In this document: in pieces, positions 1 to 10,562 of the stretch | Layout of the letters: each line of letters begins with the position of its first letter | How positions within the stretch are numbered: position 1 is the first letter of the stretch | From: Amanita rubescens | Lineage: Eukaryota > Basidiomycota > Agaricomycetes > Agaricales > Amanitaceae | Length of the DNA stretch: 64,000 nucleotides | Assembly: GCA_015039365.1 (NCBI GenBank) | Contig: WION01000228.1 | Span: 22,085 to 86,084 of the forward strand | Direction: 5' to 3' | Notes under the pieces: model-generated | Database searches by the model: none | Seen by the model: only the letters and a program-made list of their open reading frames with translations | Told to the model about the DNA's origin: nothing | Translations under genes and position numbers: made by a program

Positions 1-620
1 AGAAGTGACGCCGTTGATAAAGAATCTCTATGCATATTAGCAGGTCAAAGGGTGAGACCACACAACATAGCTTGTGCTCTTTCTGATGCTTGCTTGGACG
101 TAGGTATGGCATCTTAAGCTAACTCTGCATTTTCTTGCGGATGCAGGCAACATGCTTGACTGTGGATGTCTTGCTGGCATCCTCGCCCTGAAACATTTCA
201 GAAGACCTGAAGTCGAAGTAATCGGGGGCGAAGTTACGATAGTAAGAGGGGTATATATCCCCCGACGCTCGCAAGCTAATACGCCTTTTCTAGTATCCAC
301 CAACAGAGCGAGCACCAGTGCCACTTGCCATTCATCACACCCCGTTTTGCTTCACCTTCGCCTTCTTCCCGGATTTAGAAATGCCGCCGGTACTTGACCC
401 CTCACACTTAGAGCAACGTTTGAGTGCTGGGCTATTATCAGTCGCTCTCAATGCTCAGAAAGAAATGTGTGTTTTTCAAAAATTGGGAGGCGTTCCCTTG
501 GTACCAAAAGACGTTCTTAAAATCATCGACGTGGCCGTGGTGAAAGCGCAAGAAATACACGAATACACTGAAAAGAGGCTAGGTGAAGATTGGGCAAGTA
601 GAACTGTGGAATTTAGGTGA
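1..620 (+). CDS. RRP45: Exosome RNase PH-like subunit Rrp45 (EXOSC9), 3' part
   Basis: The gene begins before the window; three exons are visible (1-103, 147-241, 294-620, stop TGA). The joined frame reads through a C-terminal RNase PH domain: an LCILAGQRVR segment, then LDCGCLAG and ALKHFRRPEV, then APVPLAIHHTPFCFTFAFF, and finally ALNAQKEMCVFQKLGG near the end. These are typical of eukaryotic exosome ring subunits, and the HFRRP and IHHTP segments fit Rrp45/EXOSC9 best. In that family the protein is a structural subunit of the nuclear and cytoplasmic RNA exosome, which degrades and trims RNA 3' ends. Both visible introns (44 and 52 nt) are GT-AG and preserve phase. The N-terminal half is outside the window, so length cannot be judged. 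Rrp43 or Rrp42 are the alternatives. Confidence 0.82.
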
Positions 621-814
621 CTCGTTGATAAAAATACATGAAAGTTCTTTCGGCTCCTGTTAACGCTTCTCTAACGCCATTTAAAGCCAGTTAGTCAGTC
701 AGACAGGGTAGATAAGCGACGTCGCTCGCACTCACTGTAATAACGTGTTGATCGGTCATCACCTTAGAAGAAGAACGTCGAAATTTCAACACTTTTATCA
801 CAAAGAATTCCAGT

Positions 815-1613
815 CTAATCCGTTTGCGCGTATTTCTCCAAGCGCTCTAAACGCTTGCCCCAACGCCCCTCGTTCCAAGAACTTATCTGTTTCCATTCCT
901 CACTATCCTTCCCGAGGGCCACCTGCATCCATTCGAACAAAGCACAGAGCACAAAGTCTGCAAACGAAATGGTATCGCCCATTATATATGGGCCGTTACT
1001 CTTTAGCAGCCACTGATCGATATTGTTAAGATCGTCCCTTAACTCGTTTAACGCTGCCTGCCACGCATCTCCTGTGGGCTTCATCGTACTGATGTCTCTA
1101 CCAAACCTCTTGCTTCGGGTCCTAAGGAAGTACTCCCTGCCCTCCGGGTGGTTGATCAACTTGAGATTCGCCGGAAGGGTGAATTGCCATAGTGCTTTAA
1201 AGTGTGGCCTGAGTGACCTGATGAAGGCACTCAGGAGAGCCTCCGTTCCTGGAATAATGACGTTTGGGGTATCAGGATAGGCTTTGTCAAGATATTCGGC
1301 AATCCGGTAAGAGTCGGAGAGCGCTACACCAGTCGATTCGTCGATGATAGCTGGGAGGGTATAATAAGGACCTCCAGTCTCGGGATTAGGAGTTCCTTCA
1401 GGTGGAATACCCTTCTCTTTGCAGAGCTTCTCGATGTCAACGTGTGCTTTCCATTCTGTTTTGTAGGGAATACCCTTGTAGTTCAACGTATATCTGCAAG
1501 CCTGTCTTCGGACGAGCCCCGGTGACGAGAAATAACTTTACAAACCTAACTTTCCATGTATTTGGATTGTATGGCCCTCCTCGAGACGTGAAGTCGTAGA
1601 AGGTGATGGTCAT
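815..1613 (-). CDS. Glutathione S-transferase-like protein (GST-1)
   Basis: Two exons on the minus strand (1613-1546 and 1493-815) give a 248-residue protein. The N-terminus MTITFYDF with NPNTWKVR, then NYKGIPYKTEW, then the IAEYLDK helix after a Ser-Asp motif, forms the thioredoxin-like half that binds glutathione. The helical C-terminal half carries GPYIMG and FADFVLC, the usual N-capping region of GST alpha-6. Predicted role is conjugation of glutathione to electrophiles in the cytosol; the substrate is not readable. It lies head-to-tail with GST-2 and is very similar to it throughout, including the single intron after WKVR, so it is a recent tandem duplicate. The start is fixed by that conserved first exon. 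Nothing suggests inactivation. Confidence 0.88.
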
Positions 1614-1652
1614 TTGAACATATATCTAATTCTTCGGTATGATCCCCTGACC

Positions 1653-1658
1653 TTTATA
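1653..1658 (-). promoter_or_regulatory. TATA-like box of GST-1
   Basis: TATAAA on the minus strand about 40 nt upstream of the GST-1 start codon. The same CTTTATAAA-like core lies close upstream of GST-2 and of the GST at 27894, which supports a functional core promoter with a very short 5' leader. This is inference from position and recurrence only. Confidence 0.45.
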
Positions 1659-1895
1659 AATCCTTCTGCGGCATCCGGCGCGCGGAAGTGGTTTATTCTT
1701 TATCGGGTCTTCACTTAGTAAGTGTGGCGCGAGCGCTATCTTATGGTTCTTATCATGGGAAACGGTGCTCCGAGTCGCTAATCCGTACACGTCAATATTC
1801 AAAGCGCCAACAGGTGATTGATTCCTAATTCTGCACAGCGCATGACCTCACTCTGATGTCAACAGTAGTGGGAGGAGCCCATCAATCGCAATACT

Positions 1896-2694
1896 TTAAT
1901 CCGTTTGCGCGTACTTCTCCAAACGTTCTACACGCTCACCCCAACGACCCTCATTCCAAGAACTAATCTGTTTCCATTCTTCGCTATCTTTCCCGACGGT
2001 CACCTGCGTCCACTTCAGCCAACAACAAAGCGCAAAGTCCGCAAACGAGATGGCGTTGCCCATCACGTATGGGCCCCCGCTCTTTTGCAACCATTGATCG
2101 ACATTGTTAAGACCGTCCCTCAATTCGTTTAACGCTGCCTGCCACGCATCGCCGGTTGGCTTCATCGTACTGATGTCTTGTCCAAACCTCCCACTTCGGG
2201 TCCTGTGGAAGTACGCATGGCCCTCGGGGTGCTCGATCAGCTTGAGATTTGCTGGAAGGGTAAATTGCCACATTGCTTTGAAATGAGGCAGGAATGATCT
2301 AGTGAAGGCAGTCTGCAGAACCTCCGTTCCCGGGATAATGACCTTGGGCGTATCGGGGTAAGCCTTATCAAGATATTCGGCAATCCGGAGAGAGTCGGAG
2401 ACGGCTACACCGGTCGATTCGTCGACGATGGCTGGGAGGGTGTAATAAGGCCCTCCAGTCTCGGGATTACGGCTTCCTTCGGGAGGAATGCCCTTCTCTT
2501 TGGCGAGTTCCTCGATGTCGACGTATTCTTTCCATTCTGTCTTGTAAGGAATACCCTTGTAGTTTAATGTGTATCTGAAAGCTTATGTTTGGGGGAGTCC
2601 TGGCGACGAGGAGCAATTCTACGAACCTAACTTTCCATGTGTTTGGATTGTGTGGTCCTGCACGGGACGGGAAGTCGTAGAAGATAATGGTCAT
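1896..2694 (-). CDS. Glutathione S-transferase-like protein (GST-2)
   Basis: Two exons (2694-2627 and 2574-1896) give 248 residues, exactly the length of GST-1. The frame is open throughout once the 52-nt intron after NTWKVR is removed. It has the same landmarks as GST-1: NYKGIPYKTEW, a Ser-Asp motif before the IAEYLDK helix, IPGTEVLQ, then GGPYVMG and FADFALC in the C-terminal helical domain, ending in EKYAQTD. Role as for a cytosolic GST; the substrate is unknown. It is a tandem duplicate of GST-1, separated by about 280 nt of intergenic DNA. The tandem pair, the closely related GST at 43829 and two further GST genes show a local expansion of this family. Confidence 0.88.
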
Positions 2695-2724
2695 TTCAGC
2701 GTCAATCTGAGTGATTCCTTGTTC

Positions 2725-2730
2725 TTTATA
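2725..2730 (-). promoter_or_regulatory. TATA-like box of GST-2
   Basis: TATAAA on the minus strand about 31-36 nt upstream of the GST-2 start, in the same context as at GST-1. Position and recurrence are the only evidence. Confidence 0.45.
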
Positions 2731-2981
2731 AACTCTTCTGCACCTTTCAGGAACGAAGATACTGAAGCGAAGCCGACTGCTTGCCGAATGAATGCTGTCA
2801 GTATCAAACTTATTCCGCTTGACTATTAGAGCCAATATCACTAAGCGCTGAATGATTACAATGCATTGCTTCCTAAATGTACACGGCAAAATGACGCGTG
2901 CTCCCAGGGCTCGCGTGTTAAATCCCAACCTTGGCGAACGAAGATGAGCTCGTCAAGGCGATGATGCGCAAACTCATTTGG

Positions 2982-4261
2982 TCATCCGCCTTGATCATTG
3001 GGTGGCGAGGACGGTCGGGCAAGCCGCCGAGTCTCTGCCCACACCTTTGCACGCGCCCTACGAGCTTCCTTCACAGAAGCTTCGTCCCTTTCCATGCTGG
3101 GGTCCGACGGAACTCCGCCCTCGAGCGTGTGCTTATTCAGGCTGTCATCCTCTGGTGGTTCAGCTTCTTCACTATGACTTCCATCCTCGTCGCTATCGCC
3201 ATACCCCGCCAAGGCACTTAAAGTGCCACCTGATCGTTCTTCTTTCTTTCTTTCCGTCTCCCTGGTAGCTGTTTCGGTTTGCAATCTTATCTTCATGAGC
3301 TTCCACGCTCGGCTCCATCTGCCTCGAAGAAATGCGAAGCGTTTGTCGGCGCCGTAGTTAGCTAATATACGCATCTCTAACTGTGCAGGGTTGGGTGAGG
3401 AGTGTAAATGAATGGCAGTTCGCCGCATGAGTTCTTTCTGAGTGTCATCAGGCTGTAACAGACAAGTAAGCGGGTGACAGCGGGATTAGGAATATATAAA
3501 CACCTCCTCGTCACTTCCTCCCCATATATCTTGGTCTTCGAATTGATCGCCGTCTTCAACCATTCGTGCCTTTAAACGTTCCTCGTGAGCCTTATCAAGC
3601 GTACGGCGACGTTTTTGACGCCGATAATCTTCCACCTCGCTTTGGGAGAGGAAAAAGGTATCCTCAGCGTCTGAAGGAAGGTCAGACCAGCCGCTGGGAG
3701 ATTCAGTCCTTGGTGGTCCAGGCTCAGACTGGATCGGCGGTAAAGAATCCAGTAGAAGGCGAGCATCATATCTAAGGCGTAACCATCAGAAAAGTACTCA
3801 TTCGGAGTGAAAGAATCACATCGTAGCTAGTGAGTGTGCTGCATATAATTAGCGTTCTTCAGAGGGTAGTGATCGGGTGCGGCATATCAGGTTGAAATAA
3901 CCCACCGATCCACCCATATTTCTTCCTGCGACTCTTGTCTTTCTTCTGCATAGTCATCTTCATCATGAAAATTTGATTGTCTCTGAGGTGTACCCCATCT
4001 GATAAGAGCTTCACCGATCCTCTTCCTTGGAAGTTGGTTCGGCAGATACTCGACGACTTCCAGTGACCTGGCAGCTAAGGCAGCTTGCGGACCACGGACG
4101 ATATCTGCTTCATGTGCGACAATATAGAGTGCTGAATCAGGCTCTCTTCTGGTTTCAGAATTGTCTGTGTTAAAGCTTTCGTCCCTCCGTCCATGCTCCG
4201 GACGCTGCTTGCGTTTCCTGGAGTACTGCATAGAGGCGTGACGCATCACTGTGACAGTCAC
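2982..4261 (-). CDS. Conserved charged protein of unknown function, probably nuclear
   Basis: Three exons (4261-3906, 3771-3504, 3452-2982) join in phase to 364 residues. The N-terminus has a basic RKRKQRPEHGRR stretch that could act as a nuclear localisation signal, followed by acidic and Gln-rich sequence. The middle has FLSQSEVEDYRRQKRRR, a further basic cluster. The C-terminal exon has a well-ordered block, SSPNPAQLEMRILANYGAD then KRFAFLRGRWSRAW, then an acidic loop (GYGDSDEDG) and an Arg-rich helix. The block has the look of a conserved domain, but I cannot name the family. The first intron is 134 nt, long for this window. The start could instead be the Met ten residues downstream. It is divergently transcribed from STE24 across 378 nt. 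Confidence 0.68.
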
Positions 4262-4639
4262 GAGGCTATAATGCCCCTATGTTAATGCAAAAGGTGACTG
4301 ATCCCTTATCCATATAATACATACAAGGATTGGCGTGCAGTTGGAGGGATCATTCCAAAGCTCGCTGATTTAGGCGTGCGCGTGACCAACCCTGCAAGAG
4401 GTGATCCGTGCGGTCATATTATCCCCACAGGGGTTTCATGCGCAATCTGCACCAGTATATATATATCCAACCACGCAATGTCTTTAATTTTTCCATACCT
4501 GACCGCTATCACTCAGGTGCTTTTCGCGAAATTTAGCAGTACTTAAAATATTGAAAGAAAATAGTCGCTGATGTGGCTGTGCCGGACATGATGGACACGT
4601 CTGCAGTGGCTTAGCCGCCCTCGTGCTCCTTTCGCCATC

Positions 4640-6336
4640 ATGGATTTCCTCCATACCCAGCTCAGCACTATACAGCGACACCTCTCTTTTGTAGCAACTG
4701 ATCCGCTCGAATGGAAGCTTTACGTTCAGGTATTCTCATGGGCTGTAACGCTCTTCGAGTCATACCTTGTGTATGTCATTTTTCACCCCCGAAGCGGCAC
4801 GATTTTTTACGTTCCTATCCTAGCCTTCGACAGTACCCGTTATACTCCAAAACAGAGCCTCCAAAAGTTCTGGCTCCTCACTTTGAAGCAGGTGTATTCG
4901 AAAAGTCACAAAATTATGGCAGGGACAAGGCCAAGTTTGCCTTGTTCTCTGGTCTGTACAAGCAATGCTTAGATTCCATTATGCTCCAATTTGGTTTCTA
5001 CGCGTGGTCATGGAGCGCAGCCGGTCAATTATTAGCAAAATTCGGATACGGTCCCGAGTATGAGGTAGGCGTGTTCATTTTTGCGACGGAATATATACTA
5101 AACCACTGGTAGATTTACCAATCAATCGCCTTTGTTTTCATACTCTACTTCCTATCTGCTATTCCTGCCCTTCCGTTGTCGGTTTACAGCACTTTTGTCC
5201 TCGAAGGAAAACATGGATTCAACAAGACGACACCAAGTCTCTTTGTTATTGACCTCTTGAAGGGATGGGCTGTGGCATTTGTCTTGGGTTCCCCTTTCCT
5301 TGCTACCTTCCTTTACATCTTCAAGTGGGCTGGTGACCGATTCGTCCCTTGGTTGATGGGTTTCATGTATGCTTTCTGCCCTGGTCAATTTACTTCGACT
5401 AATATTCGTCCAGGATCTCATTCCAGTTAATTATGGTCATTATCTACCCGACGATCATCCAACCTCTTTTCAATAAGCTCACCCCTCTTCCGGAAGGCGA
5501 CCTTCGTACACGCGTTGAGTCACTTGCGACTAAACTCAAGTTCCCGCTCAAGCATTTGTACGAAATTGATGGTTCAAAACGTAGTTCGCACAGCAATGCC
5601 TACTTTTTCGGTCTGCCTTGGGTAAATAAATTCTTTCTATCGATGAAAGCAAGTAATTGACCCCTATATACAGAGCAAGCACATTGTTATCTTCGATACC
5701 CTTGTTCAACAGTCAAAGCCTGAAGAGGTCGAGGCAGTACTTGGTAAATCAAATTTACAGCGGTTTCTCACTCGTTCTCTAACATTGCGAAATAGCACAC
5801 GAACTTGGTCACTGGTACTTCCTTCACCCCACCAAGATGATGATTATCTCTCAAGTCCACATTTTCACAATTCTGTCTCTTTTCCCGGCTTTCCTCCGAG
5901 CACCTCCTGTCCTCCGCTCTTTCGACTTCCCTAAAGAGGTCGCATTCAATCCTCCCACTATCGTCGCCTTTTTACTCTTCCAGATGATTTTGACCCCTTT
6001 GGAGGCCGTGGTGTCCATCGTCATGAATGCAGTCAGCCGACACTTCGAGTGGCAAGCAGACCGCTTTGCCTGCGATCTTCAAGACAGATTGAACACCGCC
6101 GACATGAAGGATCTGGGTGACAGGCTCGGGAAGGCACTTATCACGCTTCACGTCAAAAATCTCTCTACTGTCTGGGTTGATTGGTTGTGAGTATCGTTAA
6201 TTCTCGTCGTCAATAGTAACCCATCCTAACATTTCCGGGTAGATACTCTGCCTACCATCATTCACACCCCACATTGACTGAGCGCTTGAAGGCGATTGAG
6301 ATGTTCCAGGTAGAGCGGGAAAAGAAGAAGGATTGA
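4640..6336 (+). CDS. STE24: CAAX prenyl protease 1 (Ste24)
   Basis: Seven exons (4640-4770, 4824-5064, 5113-5366, 5414-5621, 5674-5743, 5796-6186, 6243-6336) join in phase to 462 residues, matching the family (about 450-475). It carries several hydrophobic segments, the GSKRSSHSNAYFFG motif, the zinc-binding HELGH at the start of exon 6, and the downstream EWQADRFA that supplies the third zinc ligand. Ste24 is an ER and inner nuclear membrane metalloprotease that removes the -AAX tripeptide from farnesylated proteins such as fungal a-factor-type mating pheromones and performs a second N-terminal cleavage. It ends in a Lys-rich tail (EREKKKD), compatible with ER retention. All introns are 48-62 nt with GT-AG ends. 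Nothing is missing. Confidence 0.95.
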
Positions 6337-6523
6337 GTTTACTGTGGAATCCGTTAACGATTATGTACGTCACATCGGCCACTGTAATGAGCGTAATATT
6401 ACTGTTTTGTGGTCTAAAAAAATTGGACACGAACTTACCGATGTGGAGAGTTGAGTCGGTTGTTCACATTTCCTCGTAAGTATGCATGTACGTTGCGTTT
6501 TTTGGGATTCGGCCAGAAAACTG

Positions 6524-7138
6524 TTACAGTAAACCTCTCTTGCGCAATAACTGAGCCTTCCAGCCCTTGAACACCACTCTGCCCAACGCTAAACCATCCT
6601 TTGCCTCTGCCAAGTTGACGACTTGACTCAACGGATCCCAAGCGCTCGTCTTGAGCCGTTCTAATGGCTTTCTTTTCTCCGTCTTTCTCTCCGACTTGGC
6701 AGAAATGGTCACTAGCTGTCTAGGGTGTTCAGGATCCCAAACATTCAGCTTGTATCCGCTTAAACGCTTTCGTTCAGCGTAGACGAGATGTGCCAAGTTT
6801 CGCGTGAGGTTGTGAGATAGACCTCTTGATTGACTTGAATTATACAACATTGCCAGCGTGTTGTCCACTGACGTGAATTAGTTTGTTGAATAATGTGTTT
6901 TTGCGTAAAACTAACTGCGTTGCTCCCATTCTTTCAGCCATTTTTTCTGAAGCGTGCGCTGAGCCGCATCTGTGTGCGGGTCATTATGCTGGTTCGTGAC
7001 GCGAGCGGCAGCGTCGAAGGAGGGCCTCCATAGAAGTCGTAAATTCCTGGTTGCTTGCGGGTGATGCAAAACCGTTGCAGAGACTGTTCGCAAAAATAGC
7101 CGATATAGACTTTTGAATTCAGGTGGAAGTTGCACCAT
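6524..7138 (-). CDS. Small LYR-motif protein, likely mitochondrial
   Basis: Two exons (7138-6916, 6867-6524) give 188 residues; the 48-nt intron falls after EWEQR and restores phase. The N-terminus contains LYR at residues 11-13 in SLYRLFLR, followed by an ATVLHHPQ helix. The second exon continues as LAMLYNSSQSRG and NLTRNLAHLVYAERKRL. LYR proteins are small helical adaptors for mitochondrial iron-sulphur cluster transfer or respiratory complex assembly; whether this one has that role is inference from the motif and size. The start is the Met just before QLPPEF. That start lies inside a perfect 11-bp inverted repeat (see separate entry). Confidence 0.7.
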
Positions 7139-7155
7139 GAGATGGGTGCAACTTC
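7126..7155 (-). repeat. Perfect inverted repeat around a start codon
   Basis: GAAGTTGCACC at 7126-7136 and its exact reverse complement at 7145-7155 are separated by 8 nt. The start codon of the LYR-motif gene (7138-7136) sits at the loop-stem junction. In RNA this would be an 11-bp hairpin holding the AUG. If the transcript begins upstream, the hairpin could impede initiation; if it begins inside, it would be absent. Function is unknown. Confidence 0.8.
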
Positions 7156-7176
7156 GTCAATTCGCGATTCGCGTAT

Positions 7177-7201
7177 GTAACCCTAACCCAATCAGGGTTA
7201 C
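7177..7201. repeat. Short inverted repeat with telomere-like core
   Basis: GTAACCCT (7177-7184) and AGGGTTAC (7194-7201) are exact reverse complements with a 9-nt spacer, and the left arm plus spacer contains CCCTAACCC. It is one and a half telomere-like units only, in the intergenic region upstream of the LYR gene. No longer array is present. It could be a protein-binding palindrome. Confidence 0.5.
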
Positions 7202-7749
7202 CGATTCAGTAACAGATAGAAAAACTCAATTATCGAGTGCCAATGCAGTTCACGTTCATGTATGATCAAACCGTTATCAACCCATCAATAAACTGACGCA
7301 ACAATTGCCTTTTATTGGACTATCAAATACCCCAAACCCAAGGTTGACCAGCGGTCAGTTAAATCTTTCAACCCGTCCTCTCTGACCGGAATTCGGCAAA
7401 ACTTGAACAAAGTCGAGACTGTCCATAATCCTGGTGGAATTGATCACTTCTTCGGGCATGAATAGATAGTGAAATGCTCACCTATTCGACTGCCAAAAAA
7501 CTTGTTCGGTGCGCTTTTTACGTGCTCTTGGTCGATCCCGAAGGATCTTAAGCCCGGGGCCCACGGCAAGGGAAGCACGAGGAAAGAGGTTACTAGCCTC
7601 TTATCCACCCCCGGGACGCACCTTATCTTCGGCGAACGAGGCGGGCGACAGCGGGGAAAACCTACAAGAAAAAGAAAAGAAAAAACCAAACGCAAACATC
7701 AGCTAACGAATGAAAATGGAGAAAAAATGGAATATCAAACGAATATCTC
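7202..7749. other. Intergenic, no gene seen
   Basis: AT-rich to 7500, then a GC-rich stretch that is open in two plus-strand frames only as a shadow of the minus-strand gene downstream. I see no splice-consistent gene here. It is the 3' side of the small hypothetical gene and the 5' side of the LYR gene. Confidence 0.5.
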
Positions 7750-8205
7750 TCAGCACCACCATACCCTCTTCGCGCCGGCACTGTGCTTTGCCGCCACGAC
7801 TCTTGCTTTCAACCACGCCGCGAACTCTTCTTTCACTTCTTCAGAGACGTCTTCATCCTCGACGTCTCTCCTTTTGTGTCCGAGCGGCGGCGGGCTTCTC
7901 AGAATCGTAGGCCTCCTAGGAGTGTGGCGAACGAACACGAAGGATCCATCCTCGCAGTCGGGCATCGTGACAGCCTTGACGCGCCTGCGTATGGGGGTCT
8001 GAGCCTGGCCAGCCTTGGGGATTGTAACCATCTTTTGGTCTTCATCCTGAATGAGCACTGGCGACCTGGCGACCGGTATATCCTTCGCAAAGCGAACGCG
8101 GACCGGATCTACAAAAGCGTCAGCCATAATGACGGACGGTGCATGAGGCCGACGACCAGCGCCAGCGTTGGGAATGAGAGTTGTGATAGCGTGCATGATA
8201 TGCAT
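7750..8205 (-). CDS. Small hypothetical protein
   Basis: A single uninterrupted frame of 151 codons that I do not recognise. The body from about residue 27 (MADAFVDPVRVRF) is rich in Pro, Arg and charged residues, and the C-terminus VSEEVKEEFAAWLKARVVAAKH looks like an amphipathic helix. The frame could begin at 8259, but TATATAA at 8267-8261 is only 2 nt away from that codon, so a later start at 8205 or 8127 is more plausible; I chose 8205. No signal peptide or membrane segment is seen. The opposite strand is also partly open, so coding status is uncertain. Confidence 0.45.
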   Translation of the reverse strand: MHIMHAITTLIPNAGAGRRPHAPSVIMADAFVDPVRVRFAKDIPVARSPVLIQDEDQKMVTIPKAGQAQTPIRRRVKAVTMPDCEDGSFVFVRHTPRRPTILRSPPPLGHKRRDVEDEDVSEEVKEEFAAWLKARVVAAKHSAGAKRVWWC

Positions 8206-8260
8206 GGTATGTGGCAATGTGTGTAGGTGAAGAAAGACGTCTGATGCGCTCTGGTGCATG

Positions 8261-8267
8261 TTATATA
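8261..8267 (-). promoter_or_regulatory. TATA-like box of the small hypothetical gene
   Basis: TATATAA on the minus strand, about 56-62 nt upstream of the chosen start at 8205. Used to decide against the longer frame start. Confidence 0.35.
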
Positions 8268-8427
8268 GCGCATTTCAATGTCAACCGCATGATCGAAGCC
8301 CCTAATTACTCAATGCGGCAAGTGCGTTTTGGTGCTACTCACTAGATATTACTATATTACTACCGACTTACTACATATACGTCTTACATCTACAAGTACA
8401 AGGCAATCTAAGATGGATACATGTGAT

Positions 8428-10470
8428 CTATATATAACTTTCCGTATATTCCCTCGCGTCTCGCCTCCCTTCTTCTACATTCACACAGGTTAAGATGGGA
8501 ATTGCGGCCCAGACCATCAACACGAGAAAGAAAAAAGAGTATCGGATGTTGCCCGTGAGGTCAGATATCAAACCTACGACGAGTGGCCCAAGAAATGAAC
8601 TCGACTAATATTTCCTTGTTTAAAACGTTGGAACCGAACGAGAAATGAACACACCTTATCTGTAATTGAAAACAGCGCATACCAGCGAGCCTCCTCCCCA
8701 GGAGGGAGAAGCTCCGCATAAGATGCTCTTGCATATCCTTGAAAGGCGCCGTATACCGACCCTGGACGATGTAAAATGCGATTGGCAGACAAGTGATGCG
8801 ACTGACCAAAATATACTGCCAGGACATACATCTCACCTGGTGTTGTGAGTCCACCAAACTGAAACGTGCTACTTTTGAAAAGGAATCCAAGGCATCCATA
8901 TGCTGGTACAACAGAAGCCATCAATACCAGAACGACGAGAACACGCAGGTTTGACCAGCCAAAACGCTTTTGCAAGCTTGGCCACATCAGGGAACCTAGA
9001 ATACCTGCTGTAGGAGTGAAAATCCCAATGATAATTAATGAAGACGGTGGCATGTGAAGAACTGTTTTGCCGAACAAGACGGCAGTCGACGTTATTGTTG
9101 TGAAGCCTGAAAATAGATCAATATAGGGATGAATCAACACAGCCCAACCTTACCATCAGAGAGTAAAAACCACGCAGCAAGGTATATGAAAGTATTTTTG
9201 AGCTTCTTGATCTCGCCCCAGCGGAGCATATGACCCAGCTTCTTCCATGCCTGGATTACTCCTCGACGGAGATTCCAATCACTTGAACGGAGAAGGTCAC
9301 CTGCTGGGACGTCTCTCCATGCACTATCGGCACTTCCTGGACTGTCAGATGCTTCCTGGGTTGAAGGGTCCATTCCGGGTAGCCACAAAGCGGCAGGTAT
9401 TGTAAAGAACATCCACCACAGACCACTCAATCCAATAGCTAACCGGAGAGCGAACGTGGATCCATGTAGTCGAGCCACCGGTATAAGGGCTATAATGAGC
9501 AAGATGATCCCGGCCGCATAACCAAGAGCAATGCCTCGCGAGGATATACGAGAAATTGCACGGGAAAGCGTTTCGTCGTACTGCGATTTAACTGAACTAG
9601 AGGGCAGCGAGGTGGCAGTCGGGGTATATGCATCAGAAACAAGCAGCGTAGAATCTGATATAAGAGGTGCAGTTGGGTTCTCAGTGTCCTCGTCGTCCGC
9701 TTCGACCGGAAGTTCAATGTCATTAACATGGTGTCCTTCAGTATGCAGTATCTGAACGACTTCAGGGGACTCGCTTGCTAGAGAAGGAAGGTATGCATTC
9801 ATAGCAACTATTGAGGCACCGAAGCCGACATTTGCGCACATGGCCAGCAAAGCAGATAAGTACCAGACAGGAGATGATGAAGGCAGAAGGAGGAACAATG
9901 TCGCAGAAAGTGAGCCTAAGAAAGCGAAGAACAGAAGGACGCGTTTACGGTGCAAGGCTGCAAGCCGATTTAGAACATACCACACACGTCAAGAATAACA
10001 CGCACGGTTGTTGGCGATCCCGCCTACAGAGATGACAGTGATAGCTTGCAAAGCCACAGAGATAGAGTAGATATACAAACTGTACGAAGGTCAGGCTATT
10101 AAAGTATATGGTAACATGTTTGCTCACCTAAAGCTTGCAGTGTCAATCCAGAACCAAGCCACCTTGACCGCGCACCGGAGGTCTGCGTTTTGACTGGAAT
10201 CACCCGCCGTAGTATTCAAGGACTGCTTTGAAACTACGCATGGGACCTTGCGGTCTGGCATGAAGTACCCATTATCCCTCGCGAACTGCTCTAGACATAT
10301 AGGCAAGAACAGCGTCAGCGACACAATTACGAACACTTCACTACGGGCGGCTTCGTCAACATTTTGAAATGTCCACATTGGACTGGTGAAAATTACCTTG
10401 CAAACGCGTAGCTCAACCAGCCCTGGAGTTTCTTCTTGTATGCTCGGGCGCGACGGTCGGCTGGTGACAT
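8428..10470 (-). CDS. ATG22: Vacuolar amino-acid effluxer Atg22
   Basis: Seven exons (10470-10397, 10340-10128, 10079-10006, 9957-9154, 9106-8807, 8761-8655, 8604-8428) join in phase to 582 residues, a normal length for Atg22. Recognisable blocks include SEVFVIVSLTLFLPICLEQF in the first membrane region, DTASFSLYIYS, HRKRVLLFFAFLGSL, a long hydrophilic loop of about 70 residues, then GPL-type and LISDLTGNIRYSFFF segments near the C-terminus. About twelve hydrophobic helices are expected for this MFS-like family. Atg22 sits in the vacuole membrane and releases amino acids, especially leucine, after autophagic breakdown. The first exon encodes the basic SPADRRARAYKKK lead. One donor, GTCAGT in intron 5, is weak but needed for the YFG to SVYGAFQGY join. 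Confidence 0.93.
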
Positions 10471-10562
10471 AGAGTATGTCACGCGTTACGATTGTAACAC
10501 TTCCGCGTGCCACTGGCAAAACGCGTCGTTTATTTCTCTATCTTTGACACCTCCCCACCTGC

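Noticed and set aside
1896..2694. GST-2 as a truncated gene starting at an internal Met near 2273
   Set aside because: The upstream frame is open and matches GST-1 residue by residue once the first intron is removed; the apparent truncation is only a lack of an early in-frame start codon in the second exon.
7181..7190. Interstitial telomere array
   Set aside because: Only about one and a half CCCTAA-like units are present; this is too short to be a telomere relic and is reported only as part of a palindrome.
7469..8002. Plus-strand open frame of 177 codons
   Set aside because: It overlaps the minus-strand hypothetical gene, has a basic low-complexity composition and no recognisable domain; it looks like an antisense shadow.
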